Source of the DNA: an uncultured Dokdonia sp.
Lineage (GTDB): Bacteria; Bacteroidota; Bacteroidia; Flavobacteriales; Flavobacteriaceae
DNA: 64,000 nucleotides
Reading direction: 5' to 3'
Assembly: GCA_947503305.1 (NCBI GenBank)
Contig: CANNDF010000003.1
Span: 434,001-498,000, forward strand
Shown piece after piece: positions 8,791-17,107 of this stretch. The position numbers and the translations under genes are program-made. Position 1 is the stretch's first letter. Every line of letters starts with the position of its first letter. Below the pieces are notes generated by a model. The model ran no database searches. It saw nothing but the letters and a program-made list of their open reading frames with translations, and was not told the DNA's origin.

Positions 8791-9729
8791 ATGACCATTA
8801 CGCAATTAAAGTATGTACTTGCTGTAGCTGAGCATCAAAACTTCACAAAAGCAGCCGAAAAAACTTTTGTTACTCAGCCTACATTGAGTATGCAAATTCA
8901 AAAACTGGAAGACGAACTGGATATATTGATCTTTGATCGAAGTAAAAAACCTATTGATCTTACAGAAATAGGAAAGAAAATAGTCATACAAGCAAGGAAT
9001 ATCGTAAATGAGGCAAATCGCATAAGTGATATTGTAGATCAAGAGAAAGGGTTTATAGGTGGTGAGTTTAAACTTGGGATTATCCCTACTATAATGCCTA
9101 CGTTACTCCCGATGTTCTTACGTAATTTTATAAATAAATACCCCAAGGTAAAACTTAAAATAGAGGAGCTAAACACAGAGACTATTATAGAACGTCTAGA
9201 AGAAGGGCATCTTGATGCAGCAATTGCTGCTACTCCATTACAAAACGAGACTATTATAGAACGGCCATTATATTATGAGCCTTTTGTTGCCTATACTCCA
9301 GAAAGTCATCGGTTATATAAAAAAGAAGTTATCGAGGTAACCGATCTGGATTTAAATGACATGTTACTCTTAGAAGATGGACATTGTTTTAAAGATGGAG
9401 TCATAAATTTATGCAAAGCTGTACGAGATTATGGAGATGATTCTTTTTCATTGGAAAGTGGAAGCTTTGAGACATTAGTAAAATTATCTAATGAAGGCCT
9501 GGGGATGACATTACTCCCCTATTTACATACACTGGATCACACTAAGAAAGAATCGGATTATTTTAGACAATTTACAAAACCTTCTCCTGCAAGAGAAGTA
9601 AGTCTTATATATCATAAAAGCGAACTCAAATTACAGATTATTGAGGCCTTACGTTCTACAATAGCTGGAGTAGTAAAAGGAGCTATTACATTTCAAAATG
9701 TGCAAATTATAAGTCCGTTGAGTAAGTAA
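8791..9729 (+). CDS. oxyR: Hydrogen-peroxide-sensing LysR regulator OxyR
   Basis: 312 aa LysR-type regulator. Residues 1-60 form the winged HTH (LAVAEHQNFTKAAEKTFVTQPTLSMQIQKLE), followed by a linker helix and a two-lobed sensor domain. The pair of cysteines in LLEDGHCFKDGVINLC, nine residues apart, sits exactly in the OxyR context (E. coli LLEEGHCLRD...C, Cys199/Cys208), so this is a redox-switching peroxide sensor rather than a generic LysR. Expected to activate catalase, peroxidase and Dps genes; none is in the window. Monogenic, followed by a terminator shared with the convergent small gene. Confidence 0.9.
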   Translation: MTITQLKYVLAVAEHQNFTKAAEKTFVTQPTLSMQIQKLEDELDILIFDRSKKPIDLTEIGKKIVIQARNIVNEANRISDIVDQEKGFIGGEFKLGIIPTIMPTLLPMFLRNFINKYPKVKLKIEELNTETIIERLEEGHLDAAIAATPLQNETIIERPLYYEPFVAYTPESHRLYKKEVIEVTDLDLNDMLLLEDGHCFKDGVINLCKAVRDYGDDSFSLESGSFETLVKLSNEGLGMTLLPYLHTLDHTKKESDYFRQFTKPSPAREVSLIYHKSELKLQIIEALRSTIAGVVKGAITFQNVQIISPLSK

Positions 9730-9746
9730 GAAAGTCTCTGTACTAA

Positions 9747-9772
9747 AAAAGCCTCATTCCTGAGGCTTTTAT
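9747..9772. terminator. Bidirectional terminator between oxyR and the small gene
   Basis: AAAAGCCTCA / TGAGGCTTTT stem with TTCC loop, A-run on one side and T-run on the other; lies between convergent genes. Confidence 0.85.
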
Positions 9773-9969
9773 TATGGGTTTAAATAAATAAGACAATGAT
9801 TAAGATCTGGTTTATCCTTTATTAAATTGTCTATCCAAATTTTGAGTTCTTCAATTTCATAGGGAAGTAATCTCTTAACTGCTTTTTGTAACTCTTTACA
9901 AAATAATACACTATCAAAACTTACCTTATTTAGGACCGTCTTTGTGTATTCAAACATTGCTCGCGCCAT
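9772..9969 (-). CDS. Small conserved flavobacterial protein
   Basis: 65 aa, start MARAMFEYTKTVLNKVSFD. Predicted soluble and alpha-helical, with conserved-looking blocks FCKELQKAVKRLLPYEIEEL and IDNLIKDKP. I recall near-identical short proteins annotated as hypothetical across Flavobacteriaceae, which supports translation, but no function is known. One internal Cys lies in SVLFCKEL and a second near the C-terminus. Convergent with oxyR and ending inside the shared terminator region. Confidence 0.75.
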   Translation of the reverse strand: MARAMFEYTKTVLNKVSFDSVLFCKELQKAVKRLLPYEIEELKIWIDNLIKDKPDLNHCLIYLNP

Positions 9970-10142
9970 ATTCGAGTGAGGGATTAGGTTAGAATATAAA
10001 AAGGTACTTTTATGTATAGGCGTTGTTTTTAAAATCGATATTAAATATACGTATTTTGTTCAAGATTTATATAGAATCCTTACACTTTAACATGATTTTT
10101 TGAAACAAAAAAAAGAAAACTCCCTCAAAGACAGATCGTTAC

Positions 10143-10943
10143 TTAAAATCGATTATCGCCATCTAATAAATCTCCTAATCCTCCAAGAATAGAACCTTCT
10201 CCTCTAGATTTTCCGCCACCACGAGGTGCGAGAGCCAGAACTCTATTTGCTAGTCTACTGAATGGTAATGACTGTATGTATACGGTTCCAGGTCCTGATA
10301 GAGTGGCAAAAAACAAACCTTCCCCTCCAAAGATGGTGTTCTTTATACCGCCTACAAATTCTATATCATAGTTTACTGTATGGTCAAATCCAATAATACA
10401 TCCCGTATCTACTTTTAATTTTTCTCCCGGCATCAATTCTTTTTTTAACGTAGTCCCTCCCGCATGAACAAACGCTATCCCATCACCTTCAAGTTTTTGC
10501 ATAATAAAACCTTCGCCTCCAAAGAGCCCTCTTCCCAGTTTTTTTGAAAATTCAATCCCAACAGAAACTCCTTTTGCCGCACATAAGAATGCATCTTTCT
10601 GGCAGATAAACCTTCCTCCTATCTGTGCAAGGTCTATAGGAATGATTTTTCCAGGATAAGGTGATGCAAAACTCACTTTCTTTTTTCCTATAACATCATT
10701 ATAGAAAGCAGTCATAAATAGACTTTCTCCCGTAAGTAATCGTTTTCCTGCTCCAAATATCTTACCCATTACAGTATTGTCTTTTTGAGAGCCATCTCCA
10801 AAAATGGTATCCATACGTATCCCCTCTTCCATCATCATAAAACTACCTGCTTCTGCTATAACTCCTTCTTGAGGATCTAGCTCTATTTCTACATATTGCA
10901 TCTCTTCTCCTATAATCTGGTAATCTATTTCGTGTGATTTCAT
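10143..10943 (-). CDS. TIGR00266 / AIM24 family protein
   Basis: 266 aa. Beta-helical fold of the TIGR00266 (DUF124, AIM24-like) family: [20 protein letters not shown] at the start, [12 protein letters not shown], the repeated glycine-rich motif [11 protein letters not shown] / [11 protein letters not shown], and a C-terminal Gly/Arg-rich tail containing GGGKSRGEG. The glycine-rich tail is usual for the family. Function in bacteria is unknown; mitochondrial AIM24 affects inner-membrane organisation. Cytoplasmic, no signal peptide. Transcribed divergently from the small 75-aa gene across a 190-bp region. Confidence 0.85.
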   Translation of the reverse strand: MKSHEIDYQIIGEEMQYVEIELDPQEGVIAEAGSFMMMEEGIRMDTIFGDGSQKDNTVMGKIFGAGKRLLTGESLFMTAFYNDVIGKKKVSFASPYPGKIIPIDLAQIGGRFICQKDAFLCAAKGVSVGIEFSKKLGRGLFGGEGFIMQKLEGDGIAFVHAGGTTLKKELMPGEKLKVDTGCIIGFDHTVNYDIEFVGGIKNTIFGGEGLFFATLSGPGTVYIQSLPFSRLANRVLALAPRGGGKSRGEGSILGGLGDLLDGDNRF

Positions 10944-11133
10944 CGTATATATTTAAATTTTGTTTAACTTATTAGTAAATATTTAAACAAAATTGTTACA
11001 TTGTATCCTCAAGATATTGAAAACCAATTACAACTAAATAAACTAAACCGAAAAACTTTAACCGATTTTTAACGGTATGGATTTTGCCATACTACGTACA
11101 GCACCTATTTTTACCCATTATAAATAAGACACT

Positions 11134-11361
11134 ATGAATACAGACATTATAGCAGAAGCAACGGAGTACGAACAAAAAAGAATGTCATTTAAGACTACAG
11201 ATGAGCGTATTTTTGCTTCTCGCAAACTCAAAGAGTTAATCTTAGGATTAAACGAGATATATAAGGAAACTAAGGAGAAAGAGATTATGGATCTTATGAA
11301 ACTCCTTACTGAAAAGAAACGTAAAGTAGAGGTACGACTTAAAGGTCGTCAGTCTGCATAA
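11134..11361 (+). CDS. Small charged helical protein
   Basis: 75 aa, MNTDIIAEATEYEQKRMSFK..., highly charged and helical, ending KVEVRLKGRQSA. No known domain recognised. Good evidence of being a real gene: ATG after an A-rich leader, typical codon use, and a strong dedicated terminator 20 bp after the stop. The upstream 190-bp gap contains a short inverted repeat GTATGG-N6-CCATAC (about 11075-11092) that could be a regulator site. Confidence 0.65.
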   Translation: MNTDIIAEATEYEQKRMSFKTTDERIFASRKLKELILGLNEIYKETKEKEIMDLMKLLTEKKRKVEVRLKGRQSA

Positions 11362-11380
11362 ATCGTATATAATACTCATT

Positions 11381-11420
11381 AAAAGGCCATCTAAATACCT
11401 ATTTAGATGGCCTTTTTTAT
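11381..11420 (+). terminator. Terminator after the 75-aa gene
   Basis: Perfect 16-bp stem AAAAGGCCATCTAAAT / ATTTAGATGGCCTTTT with 4-nt loop and T-run. Confidence 0.9.
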
Positions 11421-11656
11421 GTAATCTCCTACTCATATACCTTATAAAAAACATAGGTGTTTTGGGAATTATTGAACATTATACGTACATAATCACATAA
11501 AACTATGAGATATTACACCATACAGAATATGTGTTTTTTTCATTTATAAATAGAGACTCCCTCATATACATTCTATATACGAACGTTAAACAAAATGCAT
11601 ATAATTTTGATATCCCTTAAAAAATGATTAGGTTTATTAATAGATAAGATAATGCC

Positions 11657-12217
11657 ATGAACCTACCACCTACTAAAGGGCATTTATTGATAGCAGAACC
11701 ATCCATTATAGGAGATGTCTCTTTTAATAGATCTGTAGTCCTACTTGCAGACCATAATGACAATGGTGCTGTGGGCTTTATTATGAATAAGCCCCTAGAA
11801 CATAAACTTTCGGATTTTATTCCTTTGCTTACCTGTTGTGAGCTCCCTATTTTTAATGGAGGCCCAGTAGAGCAAGATAATATTTACTTTATACACACCA
11901 TACCGCACTTAATACATGGGAGTACAGAGATTGCTTCGGGTATTTTTTGGGGTGGTGATTTTGAAAATGTAATAGAGCTTATTAAGAATAATAAAATCAA
12001 AAAAGAAGAGATACAGTTTTTCTTAGGATATTCAGGCTGGGATACAGAACAACTCAATCAAGAACTTGAAGAAAAATCATGGGTCGTTGTAGAAAACAAC
12101 TATAAGGAAAGTATTTTAACCAAATGTTGCCCGACTCTTTGGAGAGAGAAAATTATAGAACTAGGTGGAGACTATCTTATATGGTCTAATGCACCAGAAA
12201 ATCCGCATTATAATTAA
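11657..12217 (+). CDS. YqgE/AlgH family protein (DUF179)
   Basis: 186 aa, full length for the family. Motifs GHLLIAEPSIIGDVSFNRSV near the N-terminus, NDNGAVGFIMNKPL, FNGGPVEQDNIYFIH and the C-terminal FLGYSGWDTEQLNQELEEKSW are the DUF179 hallmarks. AlgH was linked to alginate regulation in Pseudomonas but the biochemical role is unresolved; the family is widespread and cytoplasmic. Its stop overlaps the stop of the convergent aminotransferase by 3 bp (12214-12217), so neither gene has room for an intergenic terminator. Confidence 0.9.
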   Translation: MNLPPTKGHLLIAEPSIIGDVSFNRSVVLLADHNDNGAVGFIMNKPLEHKLSDFIPLLTCCELPIFNGGPVEQDNIYFIHTIPHLIHGSTEIASGIFWGGDFENVIELIKNNKIKKEEIQFFLGYSGWDTEQLNQELEEKSWVVVENNYKESILTKCCPTLWREKIIELGGDYLIWSNAPENPHYN

Positions 12218-13059
12218 CCCAATCGTGCTTTTACATTTAGTTTTTTAAGGAGCTCACTAGCAACGCTATGACCATATTCCTTTTTCCTGTATTTGGTGAT
12301 AGGCTGTATCCCCAGAATGGTATTTGTTATAAAAAGTTCGTCTGCTTTTTGTAATTCAAAAGGAGAAATAGAAGCTTCTTCTATTGTAAATACGTCCATT
12401 AATCCAATGATGGTAATTAATTGTTTACGTATAATACCACGCAAACATCCATCTTCCAGAGGAGGTGTCTTAATATGATTCCCTTTTACTAAGAATATAT
12501 TCCCTTGTAATGCTTCTACTATATTTTTTGATGTATTTAAAAGGAGACAGTTATCATAACCATTTTCTTTTGCAAAAATACTTCCCGTTACATGTAGCAA
12601 TTTATTGGTTGACTTAATGGTAGATAATAAGCCAGGATTTATATAGTGATCTTTATACAGCTCGACCTCATAAGGGTCTTCGTTGAGGGTATAAAAAGGA
12701 GATGTATGCGCTTTCGCGAAAACGTAATACCCCACCCTATTCTCTTCTGGCAGATAGGTTCCGTTTCCTTTTCTATAGACAGTAATGCGTATTCTAGCAG
12801 GTTGATCCAGTAACTGAGATGCTTCTAAGGTTTTTATAAGCTCTTTTTCAAGATTCTCAGGAGTAAATTCCATAGGGATTTCCATCCTCAAGATACGCAT
12901 AGAGGCCATTAATCGGAAATAATGATCTTCCCAAAATAGTAATTTACCGTGTACTGCTTTTAAGGTTTCAAAAACACCATCTCCATATAAAAACCCTCGA
13001 TTCATAGGATCGAGGTGTGTCTCTGTATGGGGTTCTAAAGTTCCATTATTATTGATCAT
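12214..13059 (-). CDS. PLP-dependent class IV aminotransferase (BCAT / aminodeoxychorismate lyase type)
   Basis: 281 aa from the ATG at 13059 (MINNNG). An upstream GTG (13074) would place five codons inside a terminator hairpin, so it is rejected. Fold-type IV PLP motifs: MNRGFLYGDGVFETLKAVHGK, RLMASMRIL, the Lys of the PLP Schiff base probably in LLSTIKSTNKL, and ENGYDNCLLLNTSKNIVEALQGNIF. It could be 4-amino-4-deoxychorismate lyase (PabC, folate synthesis) or a D-/branched-chain aminotransferase; sequence alone does not separate these. A dispersed palindrome encodes YVFAKAH in a loop. Confidence 0.85.
   Translation of the reverse strand: MINNNGTLEPHTETHLDPMNRGFLYGDGVFETLKAVHGKLLFWEDHYFRLMASMRILRMEIPMEFTPENLEKELIKTLEASQLLDQPARIRITVYRKGNGTYLPEENRVGYYVFAKAHTSPFYTLNEDPYEVELYKDHYINPGLLSTIKSTNKLLHVTGSIFAKENGYDNCLLLNTSKNIVEALQGNIFLVKGNHIKTPPLEDGCLRGIIRKQLITIIGLMDVFTIEEASISPFELQKADELFITNTILGIQPITKYRKKEYGHSVASELLKKLNVKARLG
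12709..12722. repeat. Dispersed palindrome, copy 4
   Basis: CGCTTTCGCGAAAA: core TTTCGCGAAA perfect, one arm decayed. Within the aminotransferase gene, read as V-F-A-K-A on the coding strand. Confidence 0.8.
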
Positions 13060-13060
13060 A

Positions 13061-13090
13061 AAAAAACCCGTCACTCTTGTGAGGACGGGG
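13061..13090 (-). terminator. Leftward terminator after the START-like gene
   Basis: Read leftward: CCCCGTC...GACGGG hairpin with a seven-T run, ending two bases before the aminotransferase ATG. It separates the START-like gene from the aminotransferase, or acts as an attenuator. Confidence 0.65.
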
Positions 13091-13113
13091 CAAATATAGT
13101 ATATGCATGTGTT

Positions 13114-13500
13114 TTATACAGATCCTATGACATGTTTTAATTCTGAAATTTGATTTTCCCAAAACATCTTCCCTTCATCTACTTCATCATCTTCGGCAAA
13201 ATCTGTAATTATAAGGGATACATCTTTTGTAATTTCATCTACCTGGATACGCAATTCAAAGAAATAATCTTCTCCTTCATCTTCGACCCATCGGAACTTA
13301 ATACGTTCTCCACTTTTTTTACCTAGTAATTCTGCTTTTTCTTCACTTCCGTCCCATATAAATGTATAGAACTCTCCACGTGAATTTACATTATCTGCAA
13401 ACCACTCACTCATTCCAGAAGGGGTTGCCATATACTGATATAACAGAGATGGGGATGCTCGTATTACAAATTCCATCTCAAATTTTACTTTATCACTCAT
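13114..13500 (-). CDS. START-like domain protein (SRPBCC/AHSA1-type)
   Basis: 128 aa single-domain protein. MSDKVKFEMEFVIRASPSLLYQYMATPSGMSEWFADNV followed by alternating strands and a C-terminal helix (FWENQISELKHVIG) is the flavobacterial 'START-like domain' pattern of the SRPBCC helix-grip fold, which builds a hydrophobic ligand pocket. Cytoplasmic. Ligand unknown. Divergent from the tRNA-Met gene and followed by a terminator at the aminotransferase start. Confidence 0.85.
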   Translation of the reverse strand: MSDKVKFEMEFVIRASPSLLYQYMATPSGMSEWFADNVNSRGEFYTFIWDGSEEKAELLGKKSGERIKFRWVEDEGEDYFFELRIQVDEITKDVSLIITDFAEDDEVDEGKMFWENQISELKHVIGSV

Positions 13501-13582
13501 ACAATCGTTGTTAGTACCGACAATATATTGAAAGAAATCACGAGAACAAAAAAATAGTTTTGTTTTTATTTCAAAATAAGTG

Positions 13583-13613
13583 TTTGTTGTACGCTTAATA
13601 GTTTTTATATTTG
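13583..13613 (+). promoter_or_regulatory. Bacteroidota promoter of tRNA-Met
   Basis: TTTG at 13583-13586, 19-bp spacer, TATATTTG at 13606-13613: a full match to the TTTG-N19-TAnnTTTG promoter of Bacteroidota, ~48 bp before the tRNA. Confidence 0.65.
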
Positions 13614-13661
13614 CACCCGCTTAGACAAAGATGGTTTCCATCATAAACAAAGCAATTATAT

Positions 13662-13735
13662 GGCGAGGTAGCTCAGTTGGTTAGAGCGTCGGATTCATAA
13701 CCCGGAGGTCACGAGTTCAATTCTCGTTCTCGCTA
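13662..13735 (+). tRNA. tRNA-Met (CAT), elongator type
   Basis: 74 nt without encoded CCA. Acceptor stem GGCGAGG / TCTCGCT (G-T pairs at both ends), D-arm GCTC-AGTTGGTTA-GAGC, anticodon loop TTCATAA with CAT at 13696-13698, variable AGGTC, T-arm ACGAG-TTCAATT-CTCGT. The anticodon stem has an A31-C39 mismatch next to the loop. G1 pairing and the lack of three G-C pairs next to the loop argue against initiator tRNA. A CAT anticodon could also be lysidine-modified tRNA-Ile; overall resemblance favours Met. Confidence 0.92.
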
Positions 13736-13747
13736 CTTAAAAATAAA

Positions 13748-13779
13748 GCAGTTACATTTATTATGTAGCTGCTTTTTTC
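13748..13779 (+). terminator. Terminator after tRNA-Met
   Basis: GCAGTTACAT / ATGTAGCTGC stem (one G-T pair), 5-nt loop, T-run. Confidence 0.85.
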
Positions 13780-13986
13780 TTTTGGGTACAACATAGGTAT
13801 AACACTTTGAGCCTATTTTATATTTTGTTGTTGATACCTTTCCATCAAATAAGGGTCTTGTTATTGTCGTTACTAACGAAAACCCTTACGGATTATCGAT
13901 TCGATTCGGTTTGTATTTGCTAAATTAGTTACTGAAATACGCAACGAAATTATACACAAAACCATTGTAGCCAATTAAAGAAACTC

Positions 13987-14631
13987 ATGATAGAAAATAG
14001 ACTTTCGTCCGAAATAATTGCTAACAAAAAAAGGAACGAATTGACTACGGTTTCTATCTGTGGAGCTGCTGATTTGGGAAAATCATATTTGTCAAAAAGA
14101 ATCTCTGAAATACTCATTGAACAAGATTTAAATGCAAATCATTTAACTTTGGATTCCTATCTTATGGATAGAAAAACTCGAAACCAAAAAGGATTGAGTG
14201 GTTATAACTTTGAAGCTTATAACCAAAAAGAAGCGCTGAGCAATCTGATAAAATTAAAAAACGGGCAATCTATTGAATTTACACCTTATCACCATAAAGA
14301 TGGAAAAGGGTATGGCTCTGTTAAAATGAATCCTGCAGACATCCTCATCTTTGATGGATTACACACAATGCATTCATCATTTTTACCATATATAGACATT
14401 ACTATTTTCGTATATACCAAAGATGAATACCTAAAAAAATTACGCCGAAAAGCTGATTTAACAAAACGGAATTACACAATAGAATTTTCTAAAAAAATAT
14501 CTGAAAGTGAATTTAGTTTATATAAAACCAATATTGAACCATATAAAAAGAACGCTCATTACCTCTTACATTTAGAATCTGAATGGATATATAAATTAAT
14601 AAAAACTGGCAACAACACCATATGTGATTAA
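13987..14631 (+). CDS. Uridine-kinase-like P-loop NTPase
   Basis: 214 aa. Walker A GAADLGKS (residues ~27-34), a LDSYLMD segment after it as in the uridine kinase/phosphoribulokinase family, PYHHKDGKGYGS, and Walker B DILIFDGLHTM. The C-terminal part has RRKADLTKRNYT, an Arg-rich lid typical of nucleoside kinases. The usual GSGKS loop is GAADLGKS here. No pathway neighbours, so the phosphorylated substrate is unknown. Isolated in a patch of accessory genes just after the tRNA. The 250 bp upstream contains a small inverted repeat (AAGGGT...ACCCTT) but no gene. Confidence 0.75.
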   Translation: MIENRLSSEIIANKKRNELTTVSICGAADLGKSYLSKRISEILIEQDLNANHLTLDSYLMDRKTRNQKGLSGYNFEAYNQKEALSNLIKLKNGQSIEFTPYHHKDGKGYGSVKMNPADILIFDGLHTMHSSFLPYIDITIFVYTKDEYLKKLRRKADLTKRNYTIEFSKKISESEFSLYKTNIEPYKKNAHYLLHLESEWIYKLIKTGNNTICD

Positions 14632-14933
14632 TTACTCAGAGTCGTTTAATCAATCTGCTCTTTCTTTATTTTTTTAAAGATTCCTAATCTTTATGAGGAT
14701 AAATTCTATTTTAAAATTTGTGGAGACCTATAATCCCTCAGAAATCTATTATTACGTTTTCCTCTAGAACCTCTAGGTATGAGTATCGATCATGCTACAG
14801 ATATGATATCCTATTACTAAAGGAATCAAAGATTCCTGCATGAAAGGCAACGTTTCAGATTAATATCCAACTTTGGATTTGGTACTTTCTGACTATGACT
14901 TATAGACGTTATAAATCACTAATATGATTTATA
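14632..14933. other. Noncoding gap
   Basis: About 300 bp between the convergent kinase-like and DUF4345 genes. AT-rich; I see no ORF, RNA gene or clear terminator, and no recognisable gene remnant. Confidence 0.5.
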
Positions 14934-15320
14934 CTAATTCCATATATGTATTAAACAGAAAACATTTGCTACCCCTAGTATAAGTTCAAATAAAATCCCT
15001 TGAATAATTTGTTTGCTCGGTTTACCATCAACTTTTAAACTTATTAATCTACCTATGGCGAAACCTATAAAAATAAGTACTGCCACAAAATGGGAGGTAA
15101 GAGACAGTTTTCCAATAAATATCCCTAAAAAAATAATGACCCCAGAACAAAACATTACGGTACTAACTCCTCTTATTTCATTTAATAAACTAGCATCATT
15201 ATCGAGTTTGATTCCTGAACTCTTTAGATACGTTTTAATGGGGTTAGTTAATCTCATAACCCCTACAAAGATTAACATTAAAGCCGATAAGGATAAGATT
15301 ACAATTTTGATAATTTCCAT
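14934..15320 (-). CDS. DUF4345 membrane protein
   Basis: 128 aa with four hydrophobic segments (about residues 5-20, 50-72, 76-95, 105-124) and the DUF4345 signature NEIRGVSTVMFCSGVIIFLGIF plus FAIGRLISLKVDGKPS. Inner-membrane protein of unknown function. It lies just downstream (68 bp) of the WYL regulator on the same strand; DUF4345 with an adjacent DeoR/WYL regulator is a pairing I recall from other Bacteroidota, suggesting local control. Confidence 0.8.
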   Translation of the reverse strand: MEIIKIVILSLSALMLIFVGVMRLTNPIKTYLKSSGIKLDNDASLLNEIRGVSTVMFCSGVIIFLGIFIGKLSLTSHFVAVLIFIGFAIGRLISLKVDGKPSKQIIQGILFELILGVANVFCLIHIWN

Positions 15321-15388
15321 TTTTAGAATTTTAAATTAATATTTCTGCAAATGTAAATTGACCTTGTGACGGAGGTATGTCAAGGGTG

Positions 15389-16090
15389 CTATGTCTTTTT
15401 TATATATTTTTCAAAATATTCTTTTATAGTCATTGCATGTGGACTAAATGTCTCGTTTTCAGCAACAAAACTTTCAATAAAATCTATTCTAAAGTGTCTA
15501 AACTCATTTCGTAACCTGCAAAAGGCAACTAATATAAAATCCCCATGAATGCTATATAGAGCAAAAGGCTCTATATTTCGAGTGGTTCGTTTCTTTTCTG
15601 AAGAGAAATAATTGATCTTTAAGACCTTATATTGAGTAATCGCCGATTGTATTTGCATTAGGTTATTACTCGTCTTCTCTTCATTATTATTCCCATTAAA
15701 GTAAATCCTGTTTGCCAATAAATCTACATCCCCTTTTTGAGAATATCGTAAAAGAGCTTTTATTTTTTCTATAGCACTAGTTGTATTTTTAACAAGTGAT
15801 GAATCTTTATTTTTGATAGCCAATTGTTCTATCGTTATTAAAGCATTTGCTTCTTCCTCTGTAAAAATGACTGGTGGAAGATGATACCCTTCCATAATAG
15901 AATACCCTTTGCCTTCTTCAGTTATAATGGGTATTCCTGATTTCTCAAGTGTACGAATATCTCTATAAATGGTTCTTACACTGACCTCATGTTTTGTAGC
16001 AAGCTGCTTGGCAGTAACGATTCTTTTAGATTGTAGTTGAGTAAGAATAGCCGTTAATCTTGAAAGTCTTGGTTTCTCTTTTTCTTTCAT
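15389..16090 (-). CDS. HTH-WYL transcriptional regulator (YafY/DeoR type)
   Basis: 233 aa from the ATG at 16090 (MKEKEKPRLSRLTAIL), the family-standard start; 30 further upstream codons are open but do not fit. N-terminal HTH_11 winged helix (LTAILTQLQSKRIVTAKQLATKHEVSVRTIYRDIRTLEKSGIPI) and C-terminal WYL ligand-sensing domain (KINYFSSEKKRTTRNIEPFALYSIHGDFILVAFCRLRNEFRHFRIDFI). The WYL triad is diverged to ALYSIHGDF but the strand order is kept. Probably represses or activates the DUF4345 gene behind it. Ligand unknown. Confidence 0.85.
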   Translation of the reverse strand: MKEKEKPRLSRLTAILTQLQSKRIVTAKQLATKHEVSVRTIYRDIRTLEKSGIPIITEEGKGYSIMEGYHLPPVIFTEEEANALITIEQLAIKNKDSSLVKNTTSAIEKIKALLRYSQKGDVDLLANRIYFNGNNNEEKTSNNLMQIQSAITQYKVLKINYFSSEKKRTTRNIEPFALYSIHGDFILVAFCRLRNEFRHFRIDFIESFVAENETFSPHAMTIKEYFEKYIKKT

Positions 16091-16373
16091 CTTTGCGTTT
16101 TTCTGCTTGTCGTTAACGGTTTGTATATGCCTGTTAATAAATCTAGTGATCTTTATAGATTGTATCCTATAGAAACACAAAGGCCTGCAACGTTAATTTA
16201 TCAAAAATTAAAACAAGTGGCAACAAAGAATCCAAAAAATAACTAGCTCAGTCATTAGCTGGAATATGTTTTATATATTTTAAGACATCTATTTAATTGA
16301 AAAGTCTGTGAATCAATAATTGTGTGCTTTTCATATACAAACATTGTATGAGTACTGACTAAACTTTAAAAAC
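16091..16373. other. Divergent intergenic region
   Basis: Upstream of the WYL gene and of the 40-aa leader ORF. Contains a GCATATACAAACCGTTAACG motif on the minus strand (16130-16111), similar to sequence before the kinase-like gene. No gene seen. Confidence 0.4.
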
Positions 16374-16496
16374 ATGAATACGTACGCTGACAAAACACAA
16401 GAGAATAAAAGTCTTTCAATTACAAATAAAATTGCTACGTTGCATAGAACGATACAAACCATTTTAGAAGGTGTATTATCCAAGGAATTGAAATAA
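16374..16496 (+). pseudogene. Orphan 40-aa ORF carrying the secreted-toxin leader
   Basis: ATG at 16374, TAA at 16494-16496: MNTYADKTQENKS followed by an unrelated helical tail. The first 12 residues match the N-terminus of the 395-aa protein at 26623 (MNTYDDKTQENK), with mainly third-position DNA differences, and match the leader I recall for Bacteroidota DUF4157 proteins. It lacks the VDNR...QRKLQEMAN segment that follows in full-length members. Best read as a truncated remnant; a short functional peptide is possible. Confidence 0.5.
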
Positions 16497-16585
16497 TACT
16501 TATAGACAATACAGTATAAAAAATATTGCCATTGTACGTAAAAGAAGATATGTGTACGTTAACACACATATAGAATCGTAATAAA

Positions 16586-17107
16586 ATGAAAAGTTTTGAA
16601 AACCGACTAAAAGGCGGACATCCAAATTCATTAGGAAATACTATTGAGATCGTTGAAGAAGTAATAGCAAAAAAAGAACTTTTCAACGAATTGTTTAATT
16701 GTTATTTCAGTAATGATGAGATTGTTCGATTACGTACTTCAAACGCAATGAAACGAATTTGCAAAGAAGATAAATCAGTCTTAGTACCATATATAGAACG
16801 TTTTTTGGCTGATATAGCTATGATTGACCAAGCCTCAACACAATGGACTTTATCTCAATTATTCGGAATGTTGGAAAAGGATATGACGGATAAGCAAATC
16901 GGACAAGCCAAAAAAATAATGAAAAACAATCTCGCAAATCACAATGATTGGATTGTACTCAATCAAACAATGGATACGTTGACAACATGGTCAAAAAAAG
17001 ACCCAGAGTTGAAAAAATGGATAATACCACATTTGGAAAGATTAACCTCAGACAAAAGGAAATCTGTTTCTGGACGAGCTAAAAAAATGTTGAACAGTAT
17101 AGTATAA
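16586..17107 (+). CDS. HEAT-repeat-like helical protein
   Basis: 173 aa, all-alpha, no signal peptide. Repeating helical hairpins (FSNDEIVRLRTSNAMKRICKEDKSVLVPYIERFL, then WTLSQLFGML, NDWIVLNQTMDTLTTWSKKDPELKKWIIPHLERL) resemble HEAT/ARM units as in armadillo or DNA-alkylation-repair-like folds. The N-terminus KSFENRLKGGHPNSLGNTIEIVEEV resembles hypothetical proteins of accessory regions in Bacteroidota. No catalytic motif. Isolated; function unknown. Confidence 0.65.
   Translation: MKSFENRLKGGHPNSLGNTIEIVEEVIAKKELFNELFNCYFSNDEIVRLRTSNAMKRICKEDKSVLVPYIERFLADIAMIDQASTQWTLSQLFGMLEKDMTDKQIGQAKKIMKNNLANHNDWIVLNQTMDTLTTWSKKDPELKKWIIPHLERLTSDKRKSVSGRAKKMLNSIV

Noticed and set aside
10993-11000. 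TGTTACAT upstream of the TIGR00266 gene as a third regulator operator
   Set aside because: No second unit at 21 bp and no -7 box at the matching distance.
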